Both the position numbers and the translations under genes were made by a program. The notes under the pieces were generated by a model, which had not been told where the DNA came from, made no database searches, and was given only the letters and a program-made list of their open reading frames with translations. A stretch of DNA of 6,777 nucleotides from Anaerolineaceae bacterium (GTDB lineage Bacteria > Chloroflexota > Anaerolineae > JAAYZQ01), in assembly GCA_012514775.1 (NCBI GenBank), contig JAAYZQ010000615.1, forward strand, positions 1 to 6,777, in the 5' to 3' direction. Shown here in pieces: positions 1 to 6,049 of the stretch (positions are counted from its first letter, which is position 1; each line of letters begins with the position of its first letter).

Positions 1-1232
1 ATGGGCTCCGGCTCGAGGGTCACCGTCGACGCGATCTGCATCTGTGCACCCAGCTCTTCCGTGCGGATCACGTGGTTCTTGAGGGCCCGCTTGAGCCCTT
101 CCCAGGCCATCGGGTGGGCCGACAGGCCGTCCATCTCGATGACCAGGTATCCGCCGTTGGCCCGGTGGAGGGCGCCCGCCCGGATCATGGTGAAATCGGT
201 GACCAGGGCGCCCATCTCGGCCCGGTGCTCGATGCGCCCGACCAGGTTGCTGTACGTGGGGTTGGTCTCAAAGATGACCGGCGCTCCCTTTTGCTGGCCG
301 TGATCCACCAGGACGTTGACGCCGTAGCGTTTCAGCATCTCGTCGCGGGCCGCCCTTGCCTGTTCGGGGTCGCCGTCCCTCTGGGCGACGATGGCCGAGA
401 CGTTGTCCACCACGTCGGCCTGGACCTCGTCCAGGTACTCGGCGATCTCGGGCAGCTGGCCGTAGGCGGTGTGGATCTCTTCCAGCACCCGGCCGGCCAC
501 CTGGTCGGCCACCTCGCGGTCAAACTCGGTCAAACGGCGCTTGGCCTCCCGGTCCAGGTCGCGAACGAGGCGCATGGCGGTGCCCACCTCGCCGTGGAGC
601 TGCTTCTGGCGCTCCTCTATCTGCTGCTGCGTCGGCCGGTCGAGCTGGCCGAAGCCTTCGGCGCTGAGCACCTGGCCGTTGATTACGGGGGCGAACCCCA
701 CGCCCTGCGCCGTCTGGACCAGGGAAAAGCCGTGGCTCTCGACCGTCTGCTCCAATTGGGACAGGGCCTGGCCGCGCATCTCCTGGGCCTGGCGGACGAT
801 GGCCGCTCGCTGCTGTTCATACTCCTCGCCGTCAAAGGCGCGGGGCATCTCGCGCAGCAGGTCCGAGACCAGGTCCTGCATCTCGCGGGCGAACTCGACG
901 GCCGTGCCGGGCGGCAGGGCGATGGCCCGCGGCCGCTTGTCGTCGAGAAAATTATTGACATAAATCCAATCATTGGGCACGGGACCCAGGGCAGCGGCGC
1001 GCTCCAGGAGGGTGCGGATGGTGGTCGTCCGGCCGGTGCCGCTGGTCCCCAGGGCATAGATGTTGAACCCGGCGGCTTCGATCTCGATGCCAAAGGCAAT
1101 CGAGTCCACGGCGCGCTCCTGGCCGATGATGGTCACGGTGCCGGGCAGCGATGCCGTGGTCTCGAAATCAAAGATGGCGGGGTCGCAGCGGTTCCACAGC
1201 TCGTGTTCCTGCAGCTCTCGCACGTTGGTCAT
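1..1232 (-). CDS. Lon-like AAA ATPase / putative ATP-dependent protease (AAA_32 family), N-terminal part, cut by window edge
   Basis: Reading from ATG 1232-1230, 410 codons stay open to the window edge, so the 3' part is missing. The protein matches my knowledge of the AAA_32/LonB-like family (related to E. coli YcbZ/LonH), which normally has about 800 residues and a C-terminal Ser-Lys Lon protease domain. That domain is not visible here. Visible parts: a P-loop, GTSGTGRTT, at residues 62-70, preceded by the family-like NIYALG; a YVNNF segment near 90; a long Gln/Glu-rich, probably coiled-coil insertion at about 110-290; then GRIEHRAEMG, GALHRANGGYL and a Walker-B-like YLVIEMD at about 362-368. 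The P-loop Lys position is Arg (R68). The start is supported by a GGGAGGC Shine-Dalgarno at 1250-1244, 11 nt upstream. Likely role, inferred from the family: cytoplasmic ATP-dependent proteolysis or protein remodelling. It follows the transglutaminase gene on the same strand, but a -10 box in the gap suggests independent transcription. Confidence 0.86.
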   Translation of the reverse strand, partial: MTNVRELQEHELWNRCDPAIFDFETTASLPGTVTIIGQERAVDSIAFGIEIEAAGFNIYALGTSGTGRTTTIRTLLERAAALGPVPNDWIYVNNFLDDKRPRAIALPPGTAVEFAREMQDLVSDLLREMPRAFDGEEYEQQRAAIVRQAQEMRGQALSQLEQTVESHGFSLVQTAQGVGFAPVINGQVLSAEGFGQLDRPTQQQIEERQKQLHGEVGTAMRLVRDLDREAKRRLTEFDREVADQVAGRVLEEIHTAYGQLPEIAEYLDEVQADVVDNVSAIVAQRDGDPEQARAARDEMLKRYGVNVLVDHGQQKGAPVIFETNPTYSNLVGRIEHRAEMGALVTDFTMIRAGALHRANGGYLVIEMDGLSAHPMAWEGLKRALKNHVIRTEELGAQMQIASTVTLEPEP

Positions 1233-1243
1233 GATGCTTCGTC

Positions 1244-1250
1244 GCCTCCC
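1244..1250 (-). promoter_or_regulatory. Shine-Dalgarno of the Lon-like gene
   Basis: On the minus strand GGGAGGC lies 11 nt before ATG 1232-1230. It fixes the start, because no other in-frame ATG is found nearby upstream. Its three leading G bases also belong to one arm of a 9-bp inverted repeat (1248-1256 with 1297-1305). Confidence 0.7.
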
Positions 1251-1305
1251 TGGATTGCGTGCACATAGATTATAACGGCAACGGGCAGAAAAGGGAAATC
1301 CAGGG
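1248..1305. repeat. 9-bp inverted repeat flanking the Lon-like promoter
   Basis: CCCTGGATT at 1248-1256 is the perfect reverse complement of AATCCAGGG at 1297-1305, with 40 nt between the arms. The -10 box lies between the arms. The gene-proximal arm overlaps the Shine-Dalgarno and the distal arm overlaps the -35 region. Pairing in RNA is possible only in read-through transcripts from the transglutaminase operon, because a transcript from the local promoter lacks the distal arm. The role is unknown and chance is not excluded. Confidence 0.45.
1269..1274 (-). promoter_or_regulatory. Predicted -10 box (TATAAT) for the Lon-like gene
   Basis: A perfect TATAAT sits at 1274-1269 on the minus strand in the 86-bp gap after the transglutaminase stop. 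A transcript would start near 1262-1260, giving a leader of roughly 30 nt that contains the Shine-Dalgarno. The -35 region is poor: with a 16-18 bp spacer one finds only TTTCCC or TTCCCT around 1298-1292. The A/T-rich hexamer stands out against the GC-rich background, so I consider a sigma-70-type promoter likely but unproven. Confidence 0.6.
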
Positions 1306-1318
1306 TTGGGCGGCGGCC

Positions 1319-3721
1319 TTATCCCGGACCCCGGCGCCTGCCGGCCAGCCACAGCCAGAGGAGCCATCGTCGCAGCCGGGACCAGGCGTCCCGCGCCCAC
1401 CGGCCGGTGCGCTCGCCGACCGGCCCCCGGCCGTACCGGGCCTCGTTCAGGGCCGCCGCCAGGTGCTCGATCTCGGCCGGCGCTCGGGAGCCGGCCTCGC
1501 GGGCCTGGGGCCAGCCGGCGTCCTGGCCCCGCTCGCCCAGGTCGTGTCCCAGGTCGCGGCTGTACTCCAGGGCGGTCTGCCCGCTGCGCAAGGGGTGGCC
1601 CATCCGCTCGCCCCAGCGCAGCAGGCGCCCGTAGCGGTCGAGCACCAGGGCCGCGGGGGAGGCAACCGCTGTCTCGCGGGGGCGCCACAGCCAGGCAATG
1701 GCAGCCAGCAGCAGGGCCGCCAGGGCGATGAGGCCCACCAGGCCCCAGGGCAGGGCCCTCAGCCAGCCCCAGCGGCCGCCGGCGCGGGGGGGTAGGGGCA
1801 CGGGCTCCCCCTGGACCGGCCCGTCTCCGGCCCGCACCAGGGCCGGCTGGCCGGCCGTCGGCTCGAACTCGACCCAGCCGGCGCCATCGATATAGATCTC
1901 GGGCCAGGAGTGGGCATCCAGGGCCGTGACGACCCAGGCGCCGCTCTCCGGGTCGTATGCTCCCTGGGCATAGCCCGTCGCCAGGCGGGCCGGCAGGCCG
2001 GCGGCCCGGGCCATGACGACCATGGCCGAGGCGTAATAGTCGCAGTAGCCTTCCTGCAGGTCAAAGAGGAACCAGTCCACGAGGTCGCGGCCGCGGGGCG
2101 GCCGCGGCAGATCCAGGTTGTAGGCGTAACGGCGCAGGTAGGCCTCGATGCGCTGCGCCCGCTCGTAGCGGCCGGGGTCGGTGCCTGCCACCCGCCGCGC
2201 CAGGTCCAGCACGCGCCGGGGCACCGATTCGGGCAGCGCCAGGTAGAGGGCCGCCACCTCGGCCGGCAGGGTGCCGGTGATGCCTGTAGCGCCCCCGGCC
2301 ACCGCCGTGGCCGTGCTCGCGGTGCTGGCCCGCAGTTCGGCCGGCGACGGCGCCGGCGTCCGCGACAGGACGGTGTAGCGCCGGGCGTCGCCCGTCAATC
2401 CCACCAGCTCGCCGCCGGCCCTGCGCCAGGCCTGGGCCGGCACGTCCAGGCGGAGGGGCGCGTTGGCAGCATAGAGCCACGGCCCATCGGAACGGACGAT
2501 CTCGAACTGCTGCCACAGCTCCTCGCCGGGGGGTGGCTCGCCGGCCAGGGACGCGCTCGCGGCCAGCTCTTCCGGCTCCTGCACGGCATTGATCCAGCCC
2601 CGGCCGGTGTAGGTGTCAAAGGTGGTGCTCCGCCAGTAACGCCGCGGGCCGGGCTCCGCCGGCTCCACGTCCCCCGTCACGGGCGGCGGATCGCTGGTCC
2701 ACACCCGCAGGATCTCGGTCTCGCGCAGCTCGGGCCCGCTGCCCAGCAGGTGCGACTGGGGCAGCTCGCCCGGGGCGGCTGCCGGGGCGCCGCGCAGTGC
2801 CACGCCCGTGTCGATGGGGCCCACGTAGCGCTCGGCGGCGGCCTCCAGGCGGTTCCAGGGCTCGTCCATGCGGCGCCAGAAGGCGTCGCGCACGGCGTTG
2901 ACCGTCACCACGGGCCATACGGCGGCCACGAGCAGGACGGCCACGAGCCAGGGCAGCAGGACGGCGCTCGTCTCGAACGGCAGGGCGTCGGGGTAATCGG
3001 TGCCCGTCTCGTCCCAGATTGCCTGTTTCCGCCGCAGCCGCTGGAGGGCGGCCAGCCATAGCCCGCAAAAGGCCAGGCAAAAGAGATAGAAGACCGGCAT
3101 CCCGCCCCGGAAAAAGGCCACGACGGCCGCGGCAATGCCCGCCGGCACCAGCCCGACCACGGCGCGTCGCCGGCGATAGACCTGCCAGGCCGCGAAAAAG
3201 GCGCAGCCCCACGCCAGCGAGGCCACGAGCAGCTCGCCCAGCACCGGATCCGTCGCCCCTGCGCCGCCGTCGCCCCGGCCGGACCAGGAGAGCCGCGCGC
3301 CCAGGATGTCGAGCTGCTGCCGGAAGGTGGCTGCCAGCTCGGCCAGGGGCGGTGGCTGCTGCCCCAGTCCCTGGGGCAGGTCGCGCAGCCAGGCAACCAG
3401 GCCCAGCCCCTCGCGCCACAGCAGCCCCGCCGGCGGCACCAGGCGCCCGACGACGACGGCGGCCGTCGCGGCACCCAGGAGGACGCCCACCACCGCTGCC
3501 CCGCGCCACGTCACCCGCGAGCGGGCCAATCGCACCCCCACCGCCATCGCCAGGAGCGCCACAATCACCAGGCTGCCACCACCGGCCTGCCCCCGCGCAT
3601 CCCGGGCGGAGATGAGGGCCGCCGGCAGGCAGAGGACAGCCGTCAAGGCCAGCAAAAAGGGCCCCCAACCCTCTCGCGGGCGCACTCGCCCCAGAAAGCG
3701 GACGGTCGCCTCAGCGAGCAT
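1319..3721 (-). CDS. TgpA-like membrane transglutaminase-family protein (DUF3488 / transglutaminase core / DUF4129)
   Basis: From ATG 3721-3719 this gives 800 residues ending in TAA at 1321-1319. Six or seven hydrophobic segments (about 20-39, 50-66, 74-95, 163-180, 187-204, 209-226, 252-274) form the N-terminal membrane domain. A long, probably extracytoplasmic region follows. In it, the transglutaminase core has Cys560 in EGYCDYYASAMVV, His604 in DAHSWPEIY and an acidic residue, Glu620, in WVEFEPTAG. A further membrane segment (about 659-679) leads to a C-terminal DUF4129-like tail (DRYGRLLRWGE near 695). Cys-His-acid spacings of 44 and 16 residues fit the papain-like triad of this family, in which the third residue is usually Asp. 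The substrate is unknown; such proteins are thought to act on proteins or peptides at the cell surface. The start codon overlaps the DUF58 stop by 11 nt, suggesting translational coupling. In-frame ATGs at 3766 (815 residues) and 3757 are possible. None has an ideally placed Shine-Dalgarno, and 3721 has GGAG only 2 nt away. Confidence 0.92.
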   Translation of the reverse strand: MLAEATVRFLGRVRPREGWGPFLLALTAVLCLPAALISARDARGQAGGGSLVIVALLAMAVGVRLARSRVTWRGAAVVGVLLGAATAAVVVGRLVPPAGLLWREGLGLVAWLRDLPQGLGQQPPPLAELAATFRQQLDILGARLSWSGRGDGGAGATDPVLGELLVASLAWGCAFFAAWQVYRRRRAVVGLVPAGIAAAVVAFFRGGMPVFYLFCLAFCGLWLAALQRLRRKQAIWDETGTDYPDALPFETSAVLLPWLVAVLLVAAVWPVVTVNAVRDAFWRRMDEPWNRLEAAAERYVGPIDTGVALRGAPAAAPGELPQSHLLGSGPELRETEILRVWTSDPPPVTGDVEPAEPGPRRYWRSTTFDTYTGRGWINAVQEPEELAASASLAGEPPPGEELWQQFEIVRSDGPWLYAANAPLRLDVPAQAWRRAGGELVGLTGDARRYTVLSRTPAPSPAELRASTASTATAVAGGATGITGTLPAEVAALYLALPESVPRRVLDLARRVAGTDPGRYERAQRIEAYLRRYAYNLDLPRPPRGRDLVDWFLFDLQEGYCDYYASAMVVMARAAGLPARLATGYAQGAYDPESGAWVVTALDAHSWPEIYIDGAGWVEFEPTAGQPALVRAGDGPVQGEPVPLPPRAGGRWGWLRALPWGLVGLIALAALLLAAIAWLWRPRETAVASPAALVLDRYGRLLRWGERMGHPLRSGQTALEYSRDLGHDLGERGQDAGWPQAREAGSRAPAEIEHLAAALNEARYGRGPVGERTGRWARDAWSRLRRWLLWLWLAGRRRGPG

Positions 3722-5063
3722 GGCTCCCCCCGGGGACTGCTCCGGAGTCCTTGCCATCCACGACAATGACCCGGCCGGTGCCGGGCAGGACCTTCAGCTC
3801 GGGCCGGCCGCGGGGCTTGTGCTCCACCACCGGCCGGAAGGGCATGCCCTCCACGATGCGCTCCGCCGGCACGCCCAGATCGGCCAGGAGCGCGATGAGG
3901 GGCGCGGCGTCGCCTTCGCCGCCAAAGGTGGCGGGATCGAGGAGGAGCACCGTGGGCGCCACGCCCCGGCGCATGGGCGACAGCAGGCCCGACACCCACG
4001 ACGGGTCCAACGACGGGGTGATGACGGCCAGGATGGTTCCCCGCCCGAGGTTGCGGTCCATTTCGGCCAGGACCCGCTGCAGCGGCCACCGGCCCCCGGC
4101 CCGCACCAGGGCCAGGGCCCGCAGGATGAGCCATTGCTGCGCCCGGCCCTTCCGGGGCATCACCAGGGTGGGCATCGGCTCCGGCTCGCCGCCGCCCGCG
4201 GGCACGGCGGTGCCATAGGCCACCAGCCCGGCGGCGCGGTTTTCCTCCAGGGCGCGGTTGGACAGCGATGCGGCGAGGATGACGCCGTATTCCTCGGTCG
4301 AGTTCTCTCCCTCTCCGGCCTGCACCGCCGAATCCATGTCGAGGACGATCCACAGGTTTCCCGAGGGCTCCAGGTCAAAGGTCTTGGCCATGAGCACGTC
4401 CCGCCTGGCGGTGCTGGCCCAATGGATGCGGTTGACGGCGTCGCCGGGAGCATAGTCTCGCACGCCGGCGGCGCTGGCCGTCACGTGCGGCGTGGCGCGG
4501 CTGCTGCGCCCGGCGCCCGTGACGGCGCCCCGGGGCAGGCGCAGCTCGGGCAGGTGCACGATGGGCGGGTAGACCAGGATGGATTGGGTCTCGGGATGGT
4601 CGAGGACGACCTCAAAGAGCCCCAGGGGATCGGCCGTGCGGGCCCGCCACGGGCCAAGGGTAAAGAGGCCGCGCTGGCGGCAGACGCCCTCCGTGCGCCA
4701 GGTGATGGCCTGGCCGCTTTCGGCGCCGCGCACCGTGCGCGCCGAATAGCCGGGCAGATCGGAGTGGTCGTCGATCTCGACCCACACGGCGGGCAGGAAG
4801 GAGCGGTTGGTCAGCGTAAAGCGCTCCTCCAGCAGGTCGCCCACGTGGGCCCAGCCGTAGTGCTGCTCGCGCTTCACCTCCAGGTGCGCGGCCATCTGCC
4901 GCGCCCACAAATAGGCGCCTCCCACGACGCCGGCGCCGAGGACCAGGAGTCCGATCCACACCCGGTTGGGGACCACGGCCTGCAACAGCAGCAGGACCAG
5001 GGCGGCTGCGGGCAGCCAGCGGGCCCTGGGGTCCATGGTGACGGACACTTGCCCCTCGCTCAT
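3711..5063 (-). CDS. DUF58 domain-containing membrane protein
   Basis: From ATG 5063-5061 this encodes 450 residues ending in TGA at 3713-3711. Two adjacent N-terminal membrane segments (about 17-31 and 35-53) precede a domain with CARDB/Ig-like character (ERFTLTNRSFLPAVWVEI). The DUF58 signature RDYAPGDAVNRIHW follows at residues 202-215, with a downstream AR..LMAKTF. A vWA-like strand, LWIVLDMDS, is at about 237-245; its DxDS only partly resembles a metal-binding MIDAS. DUF58 proteins typically sit beside MoxR ATPases and transglutaminase-like membrane proteins. Here the transglutaminase gene overlaps the end, but no MoxR gene is in the window. A longer frame to 5156 exists, but it runs through the promoter and repeats and adds only low-complexity residues. 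The -10 box ends 6 nt before the ATG, so the message is probably leaderless. A GTG at 5048 with GAGGGG just upstream is an alternative start, five codons in. The biochemical role is not established; a cell-envelope chaperone or assembly role is inferred from context. Confidence 0.92.
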   Translation of the reverse strand: MSEGQVSVTMDPRARWLPAAALVLLLLQAVVPNRVWIGLLVLGAGVVGGAYLWARQMAAHLEVKREQHYGWAHVGDLLEERFTLTNRSFLPAVWVEIDDHSDLPGYSARTVRGAESGQAITWRTEGVCRQRGLFTLGPWRARTADPLGLFEVVLDHPETQSILVYPPIVHLPELRLPRGAVTGAGRSSRATPHVTASAAGVRDYAPGDAVNRIHWASTARRDVLMAKTFDLEPSGNLWIVLDMDSAVQAGEGENSTEEYGVILAASLSNRALEENRAAGLVAYGTAVPAGGGEPEPMPTLVMPRKGRAQQWLILRALALVRAGGRWPLQRVLAEMDRNLGRGTILAVITPSLDPSWVSGLLSPMRRGVAPTVLLLDPATFGGEGDAAPLIALLADLGVPAERIVEGMPFRPVVEHKPRGRPELKVLPGTGRVIVVDGKDSGAVPGGSHAR

Positions 5064-5069
5064 GGGGGT

Positions 5070-5078
5070 ATTATAGCA
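5070..5078 (-). promoter_or_regulatory. Extended -10 promoter (TGCTATAAT) for the DUF58-transglutaminase operon, leaderless arrangement
   Basis: On the minus strand TGCTATAAT occupies 5078-5070, a perfect extended -10. It is followed by ACCCCC and then ATG at 5063. With standard spacing (hexamer at -12 to -7) the +1 falls on the A of the ATG or within a base or two of it. No Shine-Dalgarno is present between the box and the ATG. The -35 region is poor (TGTTCG at 5098-5093 for a 17-bp spacer), as is common for extended -10 promoters. Confidence 0.72.
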
Positions 5079-5128
5079 CAACCTCGAGGCGGCGAACAGG
5101 GGTGGCGCCGGGGCCCCTGCCACTGCGG

Positions 5129-5150
5129 GCGCCGGATTGTTATCCGGCGC
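5129..5150. repeat. Hairpin repeat H1 (9-bp perfect stem, TGTT loop)
   Basis: GCGCCGGAT at 5129-5137 pairs perfectly with ATCCGGCGC at 5142-5150 across the loop TGTT. It is related to the hairpin at 5285-5306, which is in the opposite orientation; the two share the 14-nt core CGGATTGTTATCCG and a following CGAGCA. There is no T-run on either side, so it is not a canonical intrinsic terminator, although a factor-assisted terminator or an mRNA-stabilising role cannot be excluded. Confidence 0.8.
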
Positions 5151-5221
5151 GAGCAAGACACCAAGGCGCGGGCAAGATACCGGGGCGCGAGCGAAATATC
5201 AATGCACGAGCAAATGCCAGG
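5146..5221. repeat. Four tandem degenerate 19-bp repeats
   Basis: Four contiguous 19-bp units start at 5146, 5165, 5184 and 5203: GGCGCGAGCAAGACACCAA, GGCGCGGGCAAGATACCGG, GGCGCGAGCGAAATATCAA and TGCACGAGCAAATGCCAGG. The plus-strand consensus is roughly GGCGCGAGCAAGATACCAA. The period is not a multiple of three, so they do not encode a protein repeat. There are no spacers, so this is not a CRISPR array. The first unit begins inside the right arm of hairpin H1. The array lies about 80-160 bp upstream of the DUF58 start. Function unknown: a binding-site array or a decayed dispersed repeat are both possible. Confidence 0.78.
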
Positions 5222-5284
5222 GCGCCACTGCGGGCGCCGGGGGCCCCTGCCACTGCGGGCGTGGGGGCTTCTGCCTCACTGCTC

Positions 5285-5306
5285 GTGGCGGATAACAATC
5301 CGCCAC
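5285..5306. repeat. Hairpin repeat H2 (9-bp perfect stem, AACA loop), just after the racemase-family gene
   Basis: GTGGCGGAT at 5285-5293 pairs with ATCCGCCAC at 5298-5306 around AACA. It is the inverted partner of H1 and lies 13 nt after the stop codon of the racemase-family gene, where a 3' hairpin could end or stabilise that operon's message. On the minus strand it is followed by GAGCAGTGAGG, with no U-tract, so classical intrinsic termination is doubtful. Confidence 0.75.
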
Positions 5307-5319
5307 TCCGGCGGCCGGG

Positions 5320-6033
5320 TCAGCAGTTCAGGCGGTACAGCGCTCCCAGCCCCTCGCAGCGGGGGTTGATACCCGCCAGGCGCAGCGAATCCCACATGGT
5401 GGCCTGGACGGCGCCGATGACCGGCTTGCCGAGGTCCTGCTCCATGGCGTCCAGCAGCTCCACGGTGCGAAAGTTCGTGCAACTGATGACCACCGCGTCG
5501 GCGTCGGGGGTGTTGGCCTCCCTGGCCAGGCGGTAGGCAGCGCCCACGGGCTGCAAGAAGATGCCGTGGGTCAGCCCCAACATCTTCATGGAGACCACCT
5601 GGAAGCCATTGTCCTCCAGGAACCGGCCCAGGCGCTCGGTGACGGGCGCCGGGTAGGGCGCCGCCACCGCCAGCCGGACGACGCCCAGGGCGTGGGCGGC
5701 CCGCACCAGCGCCGTGGACGTGGTGGTGCACGGCACGCCGCTGGCCTGTTCCATGCGCTCGATGATGGCCTCGTCGCCGCCGCCGCCGCGGATAAAGCTC
5801 CCGGAGGTGCAGGCGTAGGCGATGGCGTCCAGGGGGATGGACGTCAGGATGCGGGCCGCCTCGGGGATGTCGGGGCTGTCGGCCTGTTCTTCAAACACCT
5901 CCACCCGCTGATCGTCGGGCGCCCAGAAGCGGGTGACGTGGACCGTCACGCCCTTGGGCGCAAAGCCCCAGAACTCGTCGTCGATTGCCCCGTCCGCCGG
6001 GTAGATGATGCCCAACCTCGCACGCCACGACAT
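5320..6033 (-). CDS. Maleate isomerase / arylmalonate decarboxylase-family protein (Asp/Glu racemase superfamily)
   Basis: This gene encodes 237 residues, the usual size for the family, with ATG at 6033-6031 and TGA at 5322-5320. The Asp/Glu-racemase fold is shown by two pseudo-symmetric cysteine motifs, Cys75 in IAYACTSGSF and Cys185 in VVISCTNFRT. Also visible are PCTTTSTALVRAAHALG near 101-117 and the AAPYPAPV segment near 124-131. Enzymes of this superfamily use one or both cysteines for proton transfer or covalent adduct formation. Having both fits maleate cis-trans isomerase or racemase-type chemistry better than arylmalonate decarboxylase, which keeps only the second. The actual substrate cannot be told from sequence. 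A strong Shine-Dalgarno lies 5 nt before the ATG. The gene starts 16 nt after the stop of the upstream Fe-S protein, so the two are probably cotranscribed. The hairpin at 5285-5306 follows shortly after its stop. Cytoplasmic; no signal peptide is seen. Confidence 0.88.
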   Translation of the reverse strand: MSWRARLGIIYPADGAIDDEFWGFAPKGVTVHVTRFWAPDDQRVEVFEEQADSPDIPEAARILTSIPLDAIAYACTSGSFIRGGGGDEAIIERMEQASGVPCTTTSTALVRAAHALGVVRLAVAAPYPAPVTERLGRFLEDNGFQVVSMKMLGLTHGIFLQPVGAAYRLAREANTPDADAVVISCTNFRTVELLDAMEQDLGKPVIGAVQATMWDSLRLAGINPRCEGLGALYRLNC

Positions 6034-6038
6034 GCTCG

Positions 6039-6046
6039 CTCCTCCT
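6039..6046 (-). promoter_or_regulatory. Strong Shine-Dalgarno of the racemase-family gene
   Basis: AGGAGGAG on the minus strand, 5 nt before ATG 6033-6031, fills most of the short gap between the Fe-S protein stop (TAG 6052-6050) and this start. It supports the chosen start and independent translation initiation within a shared transcript. Confidence 0.8.
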
Positions 6047-6049
6047 GCC

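Larger units (their letters stand above)
5105..5261. repeat. Imperfect 27/28-bp direct repeat plus a third partial copy
   Basis: The segment at 5105-5131 recurs at 5234-5261 with a single extra G: GCGCC, then four or five G, then CCCCTGCCACTGCGGGCG. The 12-mer CCACTGCGGGCG also occurs a third time at 5225-5236, giving copies at 5120, 5225 and 5250. Each long copy contains the palindrome GGGGCCCC. The copies lie about 129 bp apart in the gap between the racemase-family gene and the DUF58 gene. No coding explanation is seen. Confidence 0.8.

Noticed and set aside
1170..1266. Possible short upstream ORF beginning at ATG 1266-1264 and overlapping the Lon-like start
   Set aside because: The ATG lies only 2 nt after the TATAAT box, upstream of the expected transcription start, and has no Shine-Dalgarno of its own.
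5069..5074. TATTAT on the plus strand as a divergent -10 box
   Set aside because: It is only the complement side of the minus-strand TATAAT box. The nearest -35-like TTGCCC gives a spacer of about 14 bp, and no plus-strand gene follows.
5129..5150. Hairpin H1 as an intrinsic terminator
   Set aside because: Neither flank has a T-run, and its paired inverted copy makes a repeat element the simpler explanation.
5064..5156. N-terminal extension of the DUF58 protein to an ATG at 5156
   Set aside because: It would pass through the promoter box and the repeat region and adds 31 low-complexity residues without membrane or domain features.
5146..5221. Possible CRISPR array
   Set aside because: The 19-bp units are directly contiguous and degenerate, with no unique spacers and no cas genes nearby.
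5288..5299. GCGGATAACAAT, identical to part of the E. coli lac operator
   Set aside because: The match is fully explained by the self-complementary hairpin H2. The left half of the lac operator (TTGTGAG) is missing, and the related hairpin H1 has only the shared core. I treat it as coincidence.
3306..5369. Plus-strand open frame of 687 codons, and similar long plus-strand frames at 72-1268 and 1910-3061
   Set aside because: They lie antisense to genes with clear domain motifs. Their translations are rich in Gly, Ala, Arg and Pro without family motifs, as expected of shadow frames in GC-rich DNA.
5102..5536. Plus-strand frame of 144 codons across the intergenic repeats
   Set aside because: It crosses hairpins and 19-bp repeats whose period breaks the frame, ends antisense inside the racemase-family gene, and has no convincing Shine-Dalgarno or known motif.
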